Source: UBA9655 sp963704475 (GTDB taxonomy: Bacteria; Pseudomonadota; Alphaproteobacteria; UBA9655). Taken from it: a DNA stretch of 64,000 bases. Shown one piece after another: positions 1-8,671 of this stretch. Under the pieces are notes generated by a model. That model was not told the origin of the DNA. It searched no databases and was given only the letters and a program-made list of their open reading frames with translations. Location: positions 682,001 to 746,000 of the forward strand of contig OY969900.1 in NCBI GenBank assembly GCA_963704475.1, in the 5' to 3' direction. The first letter of the stretch is position 1. Every line of letters begins with the position of its first letter. The translations under genes were made by a program, and so were the position numbers.

Positions 1-15
1 GAGATTGCTTTATAA

Positions 16-1275
16 ATGGTTAAACCCCTCCCTTTTTTTACCGCATCTTTGCGTCAAACTGATCTTGTTATACAGACTGCCATCGGTGAAGAGCTTAAAA
101 GGCAACAAGATCAAATTGAACTCATTGCCTCAGAAAATATTGTCTCAAAGGCCGTTTTAGAAGCCCAAGGATCCGTTCTCACAAATAAGTATGCGGAAGG
201 GTATCCAGGAAAGCGCTATTATGGAGGCTGTGAATGGGTGGATCAGGTTGAGCGACTTGCGATTGAACGAGCCTGCGCTCTTTTCCAGTGTTCCTATGCA
301 AATGTTCAGCCTCATTCCGGCTCTCAAGCCAATCAGGCTGTTTTCTTAGCCGTTCTTACCCCAGGGGATACGATTCTTGGCATGGATCTTACGGCAGGGG
401 GGCATTTGACCCATGGGTCTCCTGTTAATCTTTCTGGGAAATGGTTTAAGATTAAAGGATACGGCGTTCATCCAGAAACCCATCTTATTGATTATGAGGA
501 CGTGCGGGTTCAGGCCCTTGCTCACCGCCCAAAGCTTATCATTGCAGGAGGGTCGGCTTACTCTCGCACGATTGACTTTGCACGCTTTAGAGCAATTGCA
601 GACGAAGTAGGCGCCCTTCTAATGGTGGATATGGCCCATTTTGCAGGGCTTGTGGCGGCGGATGTCTTCCCCTCCCCTCTCGCCCACGCCCATGTTGTGA
701 CAACTACAACTCACAAAACATTAAGGGGCCCTCGCGGCGGGATGATTTTAAGTACAGATCTAGAGATAGGAAAAAAAATCAATAGTGCTATTTTTCCAGG
801 CCTTCAAGGAGGTCCTCTCATGCATGTGATCGCAGCAAAAGCTGTTGCCTTTGGGGAAGCTCTTCTGCCTTCTTTTAAAGTGTATGCAAAGTCCGTTATC
901 ACTAATGCCAAAATTCTTGCAGAAACATTGCAAGAGAGGGGGCTTAAGATTATCACGGATGGCACAGACTGCCATCTCTTCTTAGTAGACCTACGAGCCC
1001 TCGGGACCACAGGGGCAGACGCTGAGAAAACTCTTGAGGCTGTAGGCCTTACCTGCAATAAGAATGGAATTCCTTTTGACCCACTGCCTCCAGCCCAAAC
1101 ATCAGGCATTCGTCTTGGAACGCCTGCAGGGACAACACGAGGCTTTGGACTTGAAGAATTCCGCCAGATCGGCCACTGGATTGCCGATGCATTAGAGGGA
1201 GATGCATTTCATCATCAAAGAATTCGTGAAACAGTTGCTGATATGTGTCATCACTTTCCTATTTATACGTCATAA
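16..1275 (+). CDS. glyA: Serine hydroxymethyltransferase
   Basis: Cytosolic PLP enzyme that interconverts serine and glycine while charging tetrahydrofolate with a one-carbon unit. The 419-residue product has the family's usual length. The N-terminal block with IELIASEN and the NKYAEGYPGKRYYGG motif (about residues 57-71) are typical. The PLP lysine lies in TTTTHKTLRGPRGG (K234), with the cofactor-contacting D205 and H208 in VDMAH. Only 15 bases precede the start, so its promoter and upstream partners are outside the window. It is followed by a palindromic repeat and then the nuo cluster, so co-transcription with nuoA is possible but not shown. Confidence 0.97.
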   Translation: MVKPLPFFTASLRQTDLVIQTAIGEELKRQQDQIELIASENIVSKAVLEAQGSVLTNKYAEGYPGKRYYGGCEWVDQVERLAIERACALFQCSYANVQPHSGSQANQAVFLAVLTPGDTILGMDLTAGGHLTHGSPVNLSGKWFKIKGYGVHPETHLIDYEDVRVQALAHRPKLIIAGGSAYSRTIDFARFRAIADEVGALLMVDMAHFAGLVAADVFPSPLAHAHVVTTTTHKTLRGPRGGMILSTDLEIGKKINSAIFPGLQGGPLMHVIAAKAVAFGEALLPSFKVYAKSVITNAKILAETLQERGLKIITDGTDCHLFLVDLRALGTTGADAEKTLEAVGLTCNKNGIPFDPLPPAQTSGIRLGTPAGTTRGFGLEEFRQIGHWIADALEGDAFHHQRIRETVADMCHHFPIYTS

Positions 1276-1319
1276 GAAAGAAAATATATCCAATGAACTT
1301 AAAATACCAATGTAACCAC

Positions 1320-1439
1320 TGTCATCCCAGACCTACACATCCTTCATTTTCGGCGAAAATGTTAGGATGTGTCGATCTGGGATCCATGGGCAAACATTCT
1401 TGCCTTAGCCTATGGGGCCTTGCTTTCGCAGGGATGACA
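1320..1439. repeat. Palindromic GTCATCC...GGATGAC repeat, nested hairpin
   Basis: The gap between glyA and nuoA is filled by an element with outer arms GTCATCCC (1321) and GGGATGAC (1431-1438). Inside is a second palindrome whose arms read ACACATCC and GGATGTGT around a CATTTTC/GAAAATG stem. The same outer arms recur at many places in this window. No coding function is apparent; short ORFs running through it are by-products. Confidence 0.85.
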
Positions 1440-1465
1440 CCGGCGGATCGGGTTCTTTCAGTATA

Positions 1466-1870
1466 ATGAGTATAACGATGCCAAGCCAATTTATGACTAC
1501 CCCTTTAAAGGGAAGCCTGACAGAGTACTCTCATATCCTTATTTTCATGGCCATTGCGTTTGGGATTTCCATTCTGCTTGTTAGCCTTTCTTTTCTCAGA
1601 GGGCCCAGGCATCCAAATGCCGCAAAGCTCTCTCCTTATGAATGCGGTTTTGAGGCATTCGAGGATGCGCGGTTAAAATTTGACGTACGGTTCTATCTCG
1701 TTGCTATTTTATTCATTATATTTGACTTAGAAATCGCCTTCCTCTTTCCTTGGGCAGTGAGTCTAAAAGATATTGGCTTTTTTGGATTTTTCTCCATGAT
1801 GATTTTTTTAGCTGTTTTAGGAATAGGATTTGCCTATGAATGGCGGAAAGGGGCCTTAGAATGGGAATAA
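1466..1870 (+). CDS. nuoA: NADH-quinone oxidoreductase subunit A
   Basis: Small membrane subunit of the proton-pumping arm of complex I. Three hydrophobic segments surround the conserved loop KLSPYECGFEAFEDARLKFDVRFYLVAILFI, in which the Cys-containing ECGFE motif is diagnostic. The open frame extends to 1412, but those codons translate the end of the upstream repeat, so I place the start at ATG 1466; ATGs at 1478 and 1493 are also possible and no Shine-Dalgarno site decides. The stop overlaps the nuoB start. First gene of a nuoA-I run. Confidence 0.93.
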   Translation: MSITMPSQFMTTPLKGSLTEYSHILIFMAIAFGISILLVSLSFLRGPRHPNAAKLSPYECGFEAFEDARLKFDVRFYLVAILFIIFDLEIAFLFPWAVSLKDIGFFGFFSMMIFLAVLGIGFAYEWRKGALEWE

Positions 1871-2433
1871 CTCCTACTCTCACACATGAAGCGCTGAAAG
1901 CAGGATATAGTATCGACGCTATTCCTGAGGGGATTGATCCGGATATTCTTCTCGAAACCCTTGGTCAAGACGTCAGCCAAAAGGGGTTTATCCTAGGCAA
2001 GCTTGACGAAGTCGCTGCCTGGGCTCAAGCGGGCTCTTTATGGCCTATGACGTTTGGCCTTGCGTGTTGTGCTGTTGAGATGATGCAAAGTGCAGCAGCC
2101 CGCTATGACCTTGATCGATTTGGCGTTGTGTTTCGCCCCAGCCCGCGTCAAGCAGACCTTATGATTGTCGCCGGGACTTTATGTAATAAAATGGCGCCTG
2201 CCCTGCGAAAGGTCTATGATCAAATGGCAGAGCCTCGGTATGTGATTTCTATGGGATCCTGTGCCAATGGAGGCGGCTACTACCACTATTCCTATTCTGT
2301 CGTACGTGGGTGCGATCGCATTGTGCCTGTGGATGTTTATGTTCCGGGCTGCCCACCCACTGCGGAAGCTTTACTTTACGGGATTTTACTCCTACAGAGA
2401 AAAATTAAGCGAAGAAAGACTTTTTTGCGATGA
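1861..2433 (+). CDS. nuoB: NADH-quinone oxidoreductase subunit B
   Basis: Peripheral-arm subunit carrying terminal Fe-S cluster N2, which passes electrons to quinone. From ATG 1861 (overlapping the last ten bases of nuoA) the ligands are C69 and C70 in FGLACCAVEMM, C134 in MGSCANGGG and C164 in VPGCPPTAEALL. An in-frame ATG at 1840 would lie deeper inside nuoA and is less likely. Length 190 residues, normal for the family. The stop codon overlaps the nuoC start (ATGA). Confidence 0.96.
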   Translation: MGITPTLTHEALKAGYSIDAIPEGIDPDILLETLGQDVSQKGFILGKLDEVAAWAQAGSLWPMTFGLACCAVEMMQSAAARYDLDRFGVVFRPSPRQADLMIVAGTLCNKMAPALRKVYDQMAEPRYVISMGSCANGGGYYHYSYSVVRGCDRIVPVDVYVPGCPPTAEALLYGILLLQRKIKRRKTFLR

Positions 2434-3107
2434 CCACTAAAAACGATGACAAACTCAACCTCTTAGGTCGCCTTATCGCCGAAGAAATTGGCCCCTCTCT
2501 TCTGTCATGGTCTGTTGCTTTTGGAGAGCTTATGCTCACTGTAGAACAAGACTCTATCAATCGAATTTTACTCCATCTTAGAGATGCGGACGCGCTCCAA
2601 TTTGCACAGCTCATGGATGTTTGTGGGGTAGATTATTTAGGGAGAACTCCTCGTTTTGAGGTCGTCTATAACCTTTTAAGCCTGCACCACAATCTGCGTG
2701 TGCGCGTTAAAATTAACGTTGACGAAGGAATTCCCGTTCCCTCTGCCGTCCCTGTGTATAGTAGTGCGAATTGGTGGGAACGCGAGATCTTTGATCTTTT
2801 TGGCATTCCCTTTGACAGTCATCCTGATTTAAGGCGTATTCTGACAGATTATGGGTTTGAGGGCCATCCGTTGCGAAAAGACTTTCCTCTTACGGGGTAT
2901 GTAGAAGTGCGTTATGATGAAGAACAAAAGCGCGTGCTTTATGAACCTGTAAAACTGCCCCAAGCCTTCCGAACCTTTGATTTTGAAAGCCCCTGGGAGG
3001 GGATGGACACGGCGGTGCAAAGTTTGCGGACCCCCGCTTGTCATCCCGAACTTGTTTCGGCCCCCCCTTGTCACGAGATCCTGAAACAAGTTCAGGAGGA
3101 CAACTGA
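2430..3107 (+). CDS. nuoC: NADH-quinone oxidoreductase subunit C, with repeat-encoded C-terminal tail
   Basis: The 30-kDa subunit of the complex I hydrophilic arm. The conserved core includes the SANWWEREIFDLFGIPFDSHPDLRRILTDYGFEGHPLRKDFPLTGYVEVRYD region and ends at the usual FESPWEG. Beyond that is a tail whose last 22 residues, beginning CHPELVS, are the translation of a 66-base palindromic repeat at 3038-3103. Removing the repeat restores a TGA directly after ...RTPA. The element has therefore inserted in frame just before the stop. Starts by ATGA overlap with nuoB and ends by TGATG overlap with nuoD. Confidence 0.95.
   Translation: MTTKNDDKLNLLGRLIAEEIGPSLLSWSVAFGELMLTVEQDSINRILLHLRDADALQFAQLMDVCGVDYLGRTPRFEVVYNLLSLHHNLRVRVKINVDEGIPVPSAVPVYSSANWWEREIFDLFGIPFDSHPDLRRILTDYGFEGHPLRKDFPLTGYVEVRYDEEQKRVLYEPVKLPQAFRTFDFESPWEGMDTAVQSLRTPACHPELVSAPPCHEILKQVQEDN
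3038..3103. repeat. Palindromic repeat inserted in the end of nuoC
   Basis: Begins TTGTCATCCCGAACTTGTTTC and ends with the imperfect inverted copy GAAACAAGTTCAGGAGGACAA. It is exactly 66 bases, so the reading frame is kept. The right arm contains AGGAGG placed ahead of the nuoD ATG at 3107 and so also supplies that gene's Shine-Dalgarno site. The same arm sequence recurs at 10272-10312. Confidence 0.88.
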
Positions 3108-4288
3108 TGACCTCAAAATCTACCCCTCAAACCTTCACCCTTAACTTTGGGCCCCAGCATCCGGCAGCCCATGGGGTCTTGCGCCTTATCCTTGAATTGG
3201 ATGGGGAAGTGGTGGAACGCGCCGATCCCCATATTGGCCTTCTCCATCGAGGCACAGAAAAACTCATCGAATATAAGACCTACCTTCAAGCCATTCCTTA
3301 TTTTGATCGCCTGGATTATGTCTCTCCGATGTGTCAAGAACATGCCTTTGCGTTGGCGGTTGAAAAATTACTGGGCCTTGAAATTCCTTTGCGCGCAAAA
3401 TACATTCGCGTCTTGTTTTCCGAAATTACCCGCTTGCTCAACCATTTGTTGAATATCACAACCATGGCGATTGATGTGGGAGCGATGACACCCCTGTTGT
3501 GGGGATTTGAGGAACGAGAAGTTTTAATGGGTTTTTATGAACGTGTCTCTGGTGCCCGTATGCATGCGGCCTATTTTCGTCCTGGGGGCGTTCAGAAAGA
3601 TCTACCAGAGGGACTCGTTGACGATATAGCAGCCTTTGCAGAGCGCTTTCCGCATGTGATTGATGATATCGAGGGGCTTCTAACAGAAAATCGCATCTTC
3701 AAACAAAGAACGGTTAATATTGGCATTGTGACTGCTGATCAAGCCCTTGATTGGGGATTTAGCGGCCCCCTTCTGCGGGCCTCCAACGTGGAATGGGACT
3801 TACGCAAAACCCAACCCTATGAAGTCTATGATAAAATGGACTTTCTTATTCCTGTGGGGAAAAATGGGGATTGCTATGACCGGTACTTGGTGCGGATGGA
3901 AGAAATGCGCCAGAGTGTTCGTATTATTAAGCAATGCCTTGAGAAAATGCCGGAAGGCCCTGTAAAGGTTCAAAACTACAAGGTTACACCACCGCCAAGA
4001 GAAGAAATGAAAACTTCTATGGAAGCGTTGATTCACCACTTTAAACTTTATACAGAAGGCTATCATGTGCCCAAGGGGGAAACATATACAGCCGTCGAAG
4101 CGCCTAAGGGAGAATTCGGCGTTTACATAGTGTCTGATGGAAGTAATAAGCCTTACCGGTGCAAGATCAGAGCACCAGGCTTTGCCTTCTTACAAGCCCT
4201 CGATATGATGGCGAAAGGACATATGCTCGCCGACGTGCCCAGTATTATTGGATCTTTGGACATTGTCTTTGGAGAGATTGATCGGTAA
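3107..4288 (+). CDS. nuoD: NADH-quinone oxidoreductase subunit D
   Basis: The 49-kDa subunit forming the quinone-binding cavity together with NuoB. The start at ATG 3107 gives MTSKSTPQTFTLNFGPQHPAAHG, the canonical N-terminus; the longer open frame from 3038 only reads through the repeat. Typical motifs are FGPQHPAAHGVLRL, HIGLLHRGTEKLIE, YFDRLDYVSPM and the C-terminal DIVFGEIDR. Length 393 residues, as expected. The Shine-Dalgarno AGGAGG lies within the palindromic repeat that overlaps nuoC. A 125-base gap without a gene separates it from nuoE. Confidence 0.97.
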   Translation: MTSKSTPQTFTLNFGPQHPAAHGVLRLILELDGEVVERADPHIGLLHRGTEKLIEYKTYLQAIPYFDRLDYVSPMCQEHAFALAVEKLLGLEIPLRAKYIRVLFSEITRLLNHLLNITTMAIDVGAMTPLLWGFEEREVLMGFYERVSGARMHAAYFRPGGVQKDLPEGLVDDIAAFAERFPHVIDDIEGLLTENRIFKQRTVNIGIVTADQALDWGFSGPLLRASNVEWDLRKTQPYEVYDKMDFLIPVGKNGDCYDRYLVRMEEMRQSVRIIKQCLEKMPEGPVKVQNYKVTPPPREEMKTSMEALIHHFKLYTEGYHVPKGETYTAVEAPKGEFGVYIVSDGSNKPYRCKIRAPGFAFLQALDMMAKGHMLADVPSIIGSLDIVFGEIDR

Positions 4289-4413
4289 GATTACTACTAG
4301 AGAAACGACCCATAAACAAGTAAGCTCATCCACGGTCGATTATTTACGGATTGTACTTGCTAAAGCTGTGAGCAGAAATAATAGGGCAAAAACCGCCACT
4401 GAAAGAAGCGAAA

Positions 4414-4929
4414 GTGACTCTAGAAAAACCCAATAAAGAACCACCCTTTGCTTTCTCAGCTGAAAATGAAGCGAAAGTTTCAGAAATCTTAAAGCGTTAC
4501 CCAGAGGCGCGTCAAGCGAGTGCGATCCTTCCTCTTTTTGACCTTGCCCAGCGTCAATGTGGTGGCTGGCTTCCAAAAGCTGCTATTGAAAAAATTACAG
4601 AAATGTTGGGCGTGCCGCTTATACGAGGGTATGAGGTGGCAACATTTTATACGATGTTTAACCTCACTCCCATTGGCAAATATCATGTGCAAATTTGTGG
4701 TACCCCTCCCTGCATGTTACGAGGAAGTGAAGAGCTGAAACAAGCTGTTGAGGCTCGCTTGGGTATTCAATGCGGAAACACCAGCAAAGATGGTTTGTTT
4801 ACGTTAAGTGAGGTTGAATGCCTCTGTGCGTGCGTTAATGCGCCTGTCGTTCAAATTAATGATACAACTCACGAAAATTTAACTCCCAATAACTTGCTTA
4901 CTCTTCTTGAGGAGTTGGATAAATGCTGA
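4414..4929 (+). CDS. nuoE: NADH-quinone oxidoreductase subunit E
   Basis: The 24-kDa thioredoxin-like subunit with the N1a [2Fe-2S] cluster. Ligands are visible as C95 and C100 in CGTPPC and C136 and C140 in ECLCAC. The start is GTG at 4414: the frame is open back to a TGA at 4369 but holds no ATG or TTG, and family members begin close to the FAFSAEN segment seen at residues 12-18. The Shine-Dalgarno match (GAAAGAAG) is weak. The last codons overlap nuoF at ATG 4923. Confidence 0.95.
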   Translation: MTLEKPNKEPPFAFSAENEAKVSEILKRYPEARQASAILPLFDLAQRQCGGWLPKAAIEKITEMLGVPLIRGYEVATFYTMFNLTPIGKYHVQICGTPPCMLRGSEELKQAVEARLGIQCGNTSKDGLFTLSEVECLCACVNAPVVQINDTTHENLTPNNLLTLLEELDKC

Positions 4930-6191
4930 AAGAAAGCGACCGCATTTTTACAAACATTCAGGGAACCCAAGGCTGGCAGTTAAAAGACGCACAAAAACGA
5001 GGCGACTGGGATAAGACAAAAAATTTTATCGCAAAGGGACAGGCGTGGATCATTCAAGAAGTCATAACGTCAGGGCTTAGAGGCCGCGGCGGCGCTGGTT
5101 TTCCGACAGGAAAAAAATGGTCCTTTATGCCCAAAGATGATGGCATCACCCCCCGATATCTTATCATCAATGCCGATGAAAGTGAGCCGGGCACGTGTAA
5201 AGATCGCGATATTCTTCGTTACGAACCCCATAAACTGATTGAGGGAGCTCTCCTTGCTGCTTTTACGATAGGCGCGCATACAGGATATGTTTATATCCGC
5301 GGAGAATTTCATCTGGAAGCTGCTCATCTTGAAACCGCTATTGCAGAGGCCTATGCTGCAGGCCTTTTGGGCAAGAATGCAGCTCAATCTGGCTGGGATT
5401 TCGATCTTCATGTACATCGTGGCGCAGGTGCGTACATCTGTGGCGAAGAGACGGCTTTACTTGAAAGCCTAGAAGGGCGCAAAGGGATGCCCCGCCTTAA
5501 ACCCCCCTACCCTGCAGCCGTCGGTCTTTATGGATGTCCAACACTTGTCAACAACGTGGAAACCCTTGCGGTTATTCCAACGATTCTTCGTCGAGGGGGT
5601 GCTTGGTTTGCAAGCTTAGGTGTGCCTGGCAGTGAGGGATCAAGACTCTTCTGTCTCTCCGGGCATATTAATACGCCCTGTGTTGTGGAAGAAGCCATGG
5701 GCATTCCCCTCAAAGAGCTCATTGAAAAGCATGGCGGAGGTGTGCGGGGTGGATGGGAGAATCTTTTAGCGGTTATTCCAGGGGGATCCTCCGTACCTCT
5801 GATTCCGAAAGAGATTTGTGAGACAGTTTTGATGGATTTTGCCTCTCTTGTGGCTGTTAAAAGTGCACTCGGCACAGCGGGGGTGATTGTGATGGATAAA
5901 TCAACGGATATTGTTCGTGCTATTGCTCGGTTTTCTAGGTTTTATATGGTAGAAAGTTGCGGTCAATGTACGCCTTGCCGTGAAGGAACGGGATGGATGT
6001 GGCGAATGCTGACTCGTCTTGCCGATGGTATTGGAACCTCTCATGATATTGATCAGCTGGAAAGTGTGACCCATGAGATTGAAGGGCATACTATTTGTGC
6101 CCTTGGCGATGCGGCAGCCTGGCCCGTCCAAGGACTCATTCGCCATTTTCGGCCCCTGATAGAACAACGGTTACAAAAGGAATCACGATGA
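4923..6191 (+). CDS. nuoF: NADH-quinone oxidoreductase subunit F (NADH-binding)
   Basis: The 51-kDa subunit that binds NADH and FMN and holds the N3 [4Fe-4S] cluster. The FMN/NADH glycine-rich loop GLRGRGGAGFPTGKKW spans residues 51-66. Cluster ligands are in SCGQCTPCREGT with a further Cys in HTICALGDAAAWP. The 422-residue length is normal. It overlaps nuoE at its start; its stop overlaps the ATG of an unrelated HEPN-like gene (ATGA), so that gene is translationally coupled to nuoF. Confidence 0.97.
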   Translation: MLKESDRIFTNIQGTQGWQLKDAQKRGDWDKTKNFIAKGQAWIIQEVITSGLRGRGGAGFPTGKKWSFMPKDDGITPRYLIINADESEPGTCKDRDILRYEPHKLIEGALLAAFTIGAHTGYVYIRGEFHLEAAHLETAIAEAYAAGLLGKNAAQSGWDFDLHVHRGAGAYICGEETALLESLEGRKGMPRLKPPYPAAVGLYGCPTLVNNVETLAVIPTILRRGGAWFASLGVPGSEGSRLFCLSGHINTPCVVEEAMGIPLKELIEKHGGGVRGGWENLLAVIPGGSSVPLIPKEICETVLMDFASLVAVKSALGTAGVIVMDKSTDIVRAIARFSRFYMVESCGQCTPCREGTGWMWRMLTRLADGIGTSHDIDQLESVTHEIEGHTICALGDAAAWPVQGLIRHFRPLIEQRLQKESR

Positions 6192-6571
6192 TCATTATGG
6201 GAAATATAGATATCAGCCATATTCTTAAAGCACGAGATGTTTTTGAACGCTGCCGCACTAATCTAAAAACAGAACAAGATAAAATGGGCGCGACACAAGC
6301 TTTTGAATTTTGTTTTGAGCTCTGCTGGAAAATGATGAAACGTGTTCTGGAAACACGAGGTCTCACGGTCGGTTCCCCTAAAGATACCTTTCGCAAAGCT
6401 GTGCATGAAGAATTGATTGCTAATCCTGAAATTTGGTTTGATTTTCAGGAGATGCGAAACTTAACGGTGCATACCTATAATAAAGAAAGTTTAGAAGAAG
6501 TAATTGCTATTTTTGAGACTTTCTCAAAAGAAATGGATAAATTCATTCTTAAACTAAGGAATCTTGAATGA
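6188..6571 (+). CDS. HI0074-type (HEPN-like) nucleotidyltransferase substrate-binding protein, orphan in nuo operon
   Basis: All-helical protein of 127 residues resembling the family that partners small MNT-type nucleotidyltransferases (HI0074/HEPN-like). The hallmark is EMRNLTVHTYNKE: R90 and H95 form the R-x4-H spacing known from HEPN RNases such as HepT. Most such genes sit next to a nucleotidyltransferase; here none is adjacent, and the gene is tucked between nuoF (ATGA overlap) and nuoG (27 bases on). It has no known role in complex I. It may be the remnant of a two-gene toxin/antitoxin-like module, or act with a distant NTase. A related but diverged copy lies at 52792-53202. Confidence 0.82.
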   Translation: MIIMGNIDISHILKARDVFERCRTNLKTEQDKMGATQAFEFCFELCWKMMKRVLETRGLTVGSPKDTFRKAVHEELIANPEIWFDFQEMRNLTVHTYNKESLEEVIAIFETFSKEMDKFILKLRNLE

Positions 6572-6598
6572 TGCCGATAGAACAGAGGCCTTAAACCC

Positions 6599-8671
6599 AT
6601 GCCAAAACTCACCATTGATGGTCAAGAAATTGAGGTTCCCGAAGGAATGACGGTCCTTCAGGCTGCTGAAATGTTAGGCATCGAAATTCCTATTTTTTGT
6701 TATCATTCAAAGCTTTCCATTTCAGGGAACTGCCGGATGTGTCTTGTGGAAATGGACCACAGTGCGAAACCTATTGCAAGTTGTGCTATGCCAGCCTGTG
6801 AAGGCATGGTCATTCGTACTCAAACACCTATGGTCAAGAAGGCACGACAGGGCGTGTTAGAGTTTCTTCTCATCAATCATCCCTTAGATTGTCCGATTTG
6901 TGATCAAGGGGGGGAATGTGATTTGCAAGACATCACCCTCGCTTATGGCAGAGATACGAGCCGCTATGCCTTAAACAAGCGTGCCGTCCCGGATAAAGAT
7001 TTTGGTCCCCTTATCGCAACTGCCATGAACCGGTGTATTCAATGTACGCGGTGCGTGCGCTTTGCAACAGAAATTGCAGGGATCCCCGAACTAGGGGCTA
7101 CAGGGCGGGGGGAAGAAATGGAGATTGGAACCTATATCCAAAAGACTCTGACGTCTGAACTCTCAGGGAATATGATTGATATTTGTCCCGTAGGAGCGTT
7201 GATGTCTAAACCTTATAGTTACCGCGGAAGACCCTGGGAACTCTCCCACACCCCTTCTATCGATGTTTTTGATGCGGTGGGAAGTGCCATTCGCCTTGAT
7301 ACCAGAGGACGTGAGGTCATGCGCGTTCTTCCCCTTCGCAACGATGAGGTCAATGAAGAATGGATTTCTGATAAAGCACGATTTGCCTACGATGGCTTGA
7401 AATATCAACGCCTTGATCAGCCCTATGCCCGCGGCAAAGATGGTCGCTTGTTGCCTGTAAGTTGGGAGAAAGCCTTTGATGTGATCACTGAACGCCTGAA
7501 ACCTCTTGCCGGAGAACAGATCGCAGCCATTGTTGGCGATATGGTTGACGCAGAAGCCATGATCGCGTTGAAGGACGTAATGACAGCCCTTGGGTCCCCT
7601 CATATTGATTGCCGCCAAGAAGGAGCGATGAGTGAAGAAAATCCTCGGTGCAGTTACCTCTTTAATACAACAATTGCCGACATTGAACGCGCTGATTTCT
7701 GTCTTTTGGTGGGAACAAATCCACGCTGCGAAGCGCCCCTCATTAACGCCCGTCTTCGAAAAGTCTATCTTTCCACAGGCCTTCCCGTAGCACTCCTTGG
7801 ACCCCATCACGAGCTGGGATATCCTGTAGATTATCTGGGAAATGACCCGTTGATCCTTGAGAAAATTCTAAAAGGGCGTCATCCAGTTTCTGCCGCCTTG
7901 AAAACGGCGCATTATCCCATGATGATTATGGGACAAGACGTTTTTAGGCGCGAAGATGGGGCAGCTCTTCTTAATATGGGACATCAAATTGCTGATAAAT
8001 ACGGCCTTATCCATTATAAGCCTCCTGCTGATCATTGGAACGGGTTTAATGTCCTCCATACGGCAGCCAGTCGGGTTGGGGGGCTGGATTTAGGGTTTAC
8101 CCCGGGACCTCAAGGCTATGCAGTCAAAGGCATTCTTGAAGCAGCCTCTCGTCAAGAGATAAAAGCTGTGTATCTTTTAGCAGCGGATGAAATTGATATG
8201 ACACCGCTTAAATCTGCTTTTATTATTTATCAAGGCCATCACGGGGATCGAGGGGCTGCTGTAGCTGATGTGATCTTGCCAGGGGCGGCTTATACAGAAA
8301 AGTCAGGGACTTACGTCAACACGGAAGGGCGCGTTCAACGCAGCTTAAAGGCGGTGTCTCCTCCCGGAGAGGCAAAGGAAGATTGGAAGATCCTACGCGC
8401 TCTTTCTGAAAAACTAGGGGTTACACTGCCTTATTCTACGCTTGAGGACATACGAGCACGCCTTGTTGACGTTAATCCTCTTTTTGAAGAGCTAGATACA
8501 GTACAACGCGCCGCTTGGCTTCCTTTTGGAAAGGAAGGGTCTCTTTCGTCTGAACCATTTGAAAGTCGTATTAAAAATTTTTATATGACTGATCCTATTT
8601 CACGCCACTCCATAACAATGGCAAAGTGTACGGTGGCGTTATCGCAGGGAGCATCTGAATCTCATGGTTAA
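6599..8671 (+). CDS. nuoG: NADH-quinone oxidoreductase subunit G
   Basis: The 75-kDa Fe-S subunit of the peripheral arm. An N-terminal [2Fe-2S] ferredoxin domain has C34, C45, C48 and C62. The Cys3His cluster is H94, C98, C101 and C107 in HPLDCPICDQGGECDLQD. A [4Fe-4S] set follows in CIQCTRC (146-152) with C196 in ICPVGAL. The rest is the molybdopterin-oxidoreductase-like domain. 690 residues, usual for alphaproteobacterial and mitochondrial types. AGAGG stands about ten bases before the ATG. The end overlaps nuoH by 8 bases. Confidence 0.97.
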   Translation: MPKLTIDGQEIEVPEGMTVLQAAEMLGIEIPIFCYHSKLSISGNCRMCLVEMDHSAKPIASCAMPACEGMVIRTQTPMVKKARQGVLEFLLINHPLDCPICDQGGECDLQDITLAYGRDTSRYALNKRAVPDKDFGPLIATAMNRCIQCTRCVRFATEIAGIPELGATGRGEEMEIGTYIQKTLTSELSGNMIDICPVGALMSKPYSYRGRPWELSHTPSIDVFDAVGSAIRLDTRGREVMRVLPLRNDEVNEEWISDKARFAYDGLKYQRLDQPYARGKDGRLLPVSWEKAFDVITERLKPLAGEQIAAIVGDMVDAEAMIALKDVMTALGSPHIDCRQEGAMSEENPRCSYLFNTTIADIERADFCLLVGTNPRCEAPLINARLRKVYLSTGLPVALLGPHHELGYPVDYLGNDPLILEKILKGRHPVSAALKTAHYPMMIMGQDVFRREDGAALLNMGHQIADKYGLIHYKPPADHWNGFNVLHTAASRVGGLDLGFTPGPQGYAVKGILEAASRQEIKAVYLLAADEIDMTPLKSAFIIYQGHHGDRGAAVADVILPGAAYTEKSGTYVNTEGRVQRSLKAVSPPGEAKEDWKILRALSEKLGVTLPYSTLEDIRARLVDVNPLFEELDTVQRAAWLPFGKEGSLSSEPFESRIKNFYMTDPISRHSITMAKCTVALSQGASESHG

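Noticed and set aside
1245..1466. 73-codon frame between glyA and nuoA
   Set aside because: It is the translation of the palindromic repeat and overlaps the glyA end.
4248..4436. 62-codon frame between nuoD and nuoE
   Set aside because: Overlaps the end of nuoD and the start of nuoE, with no ribosome-binding site or recognisable product.
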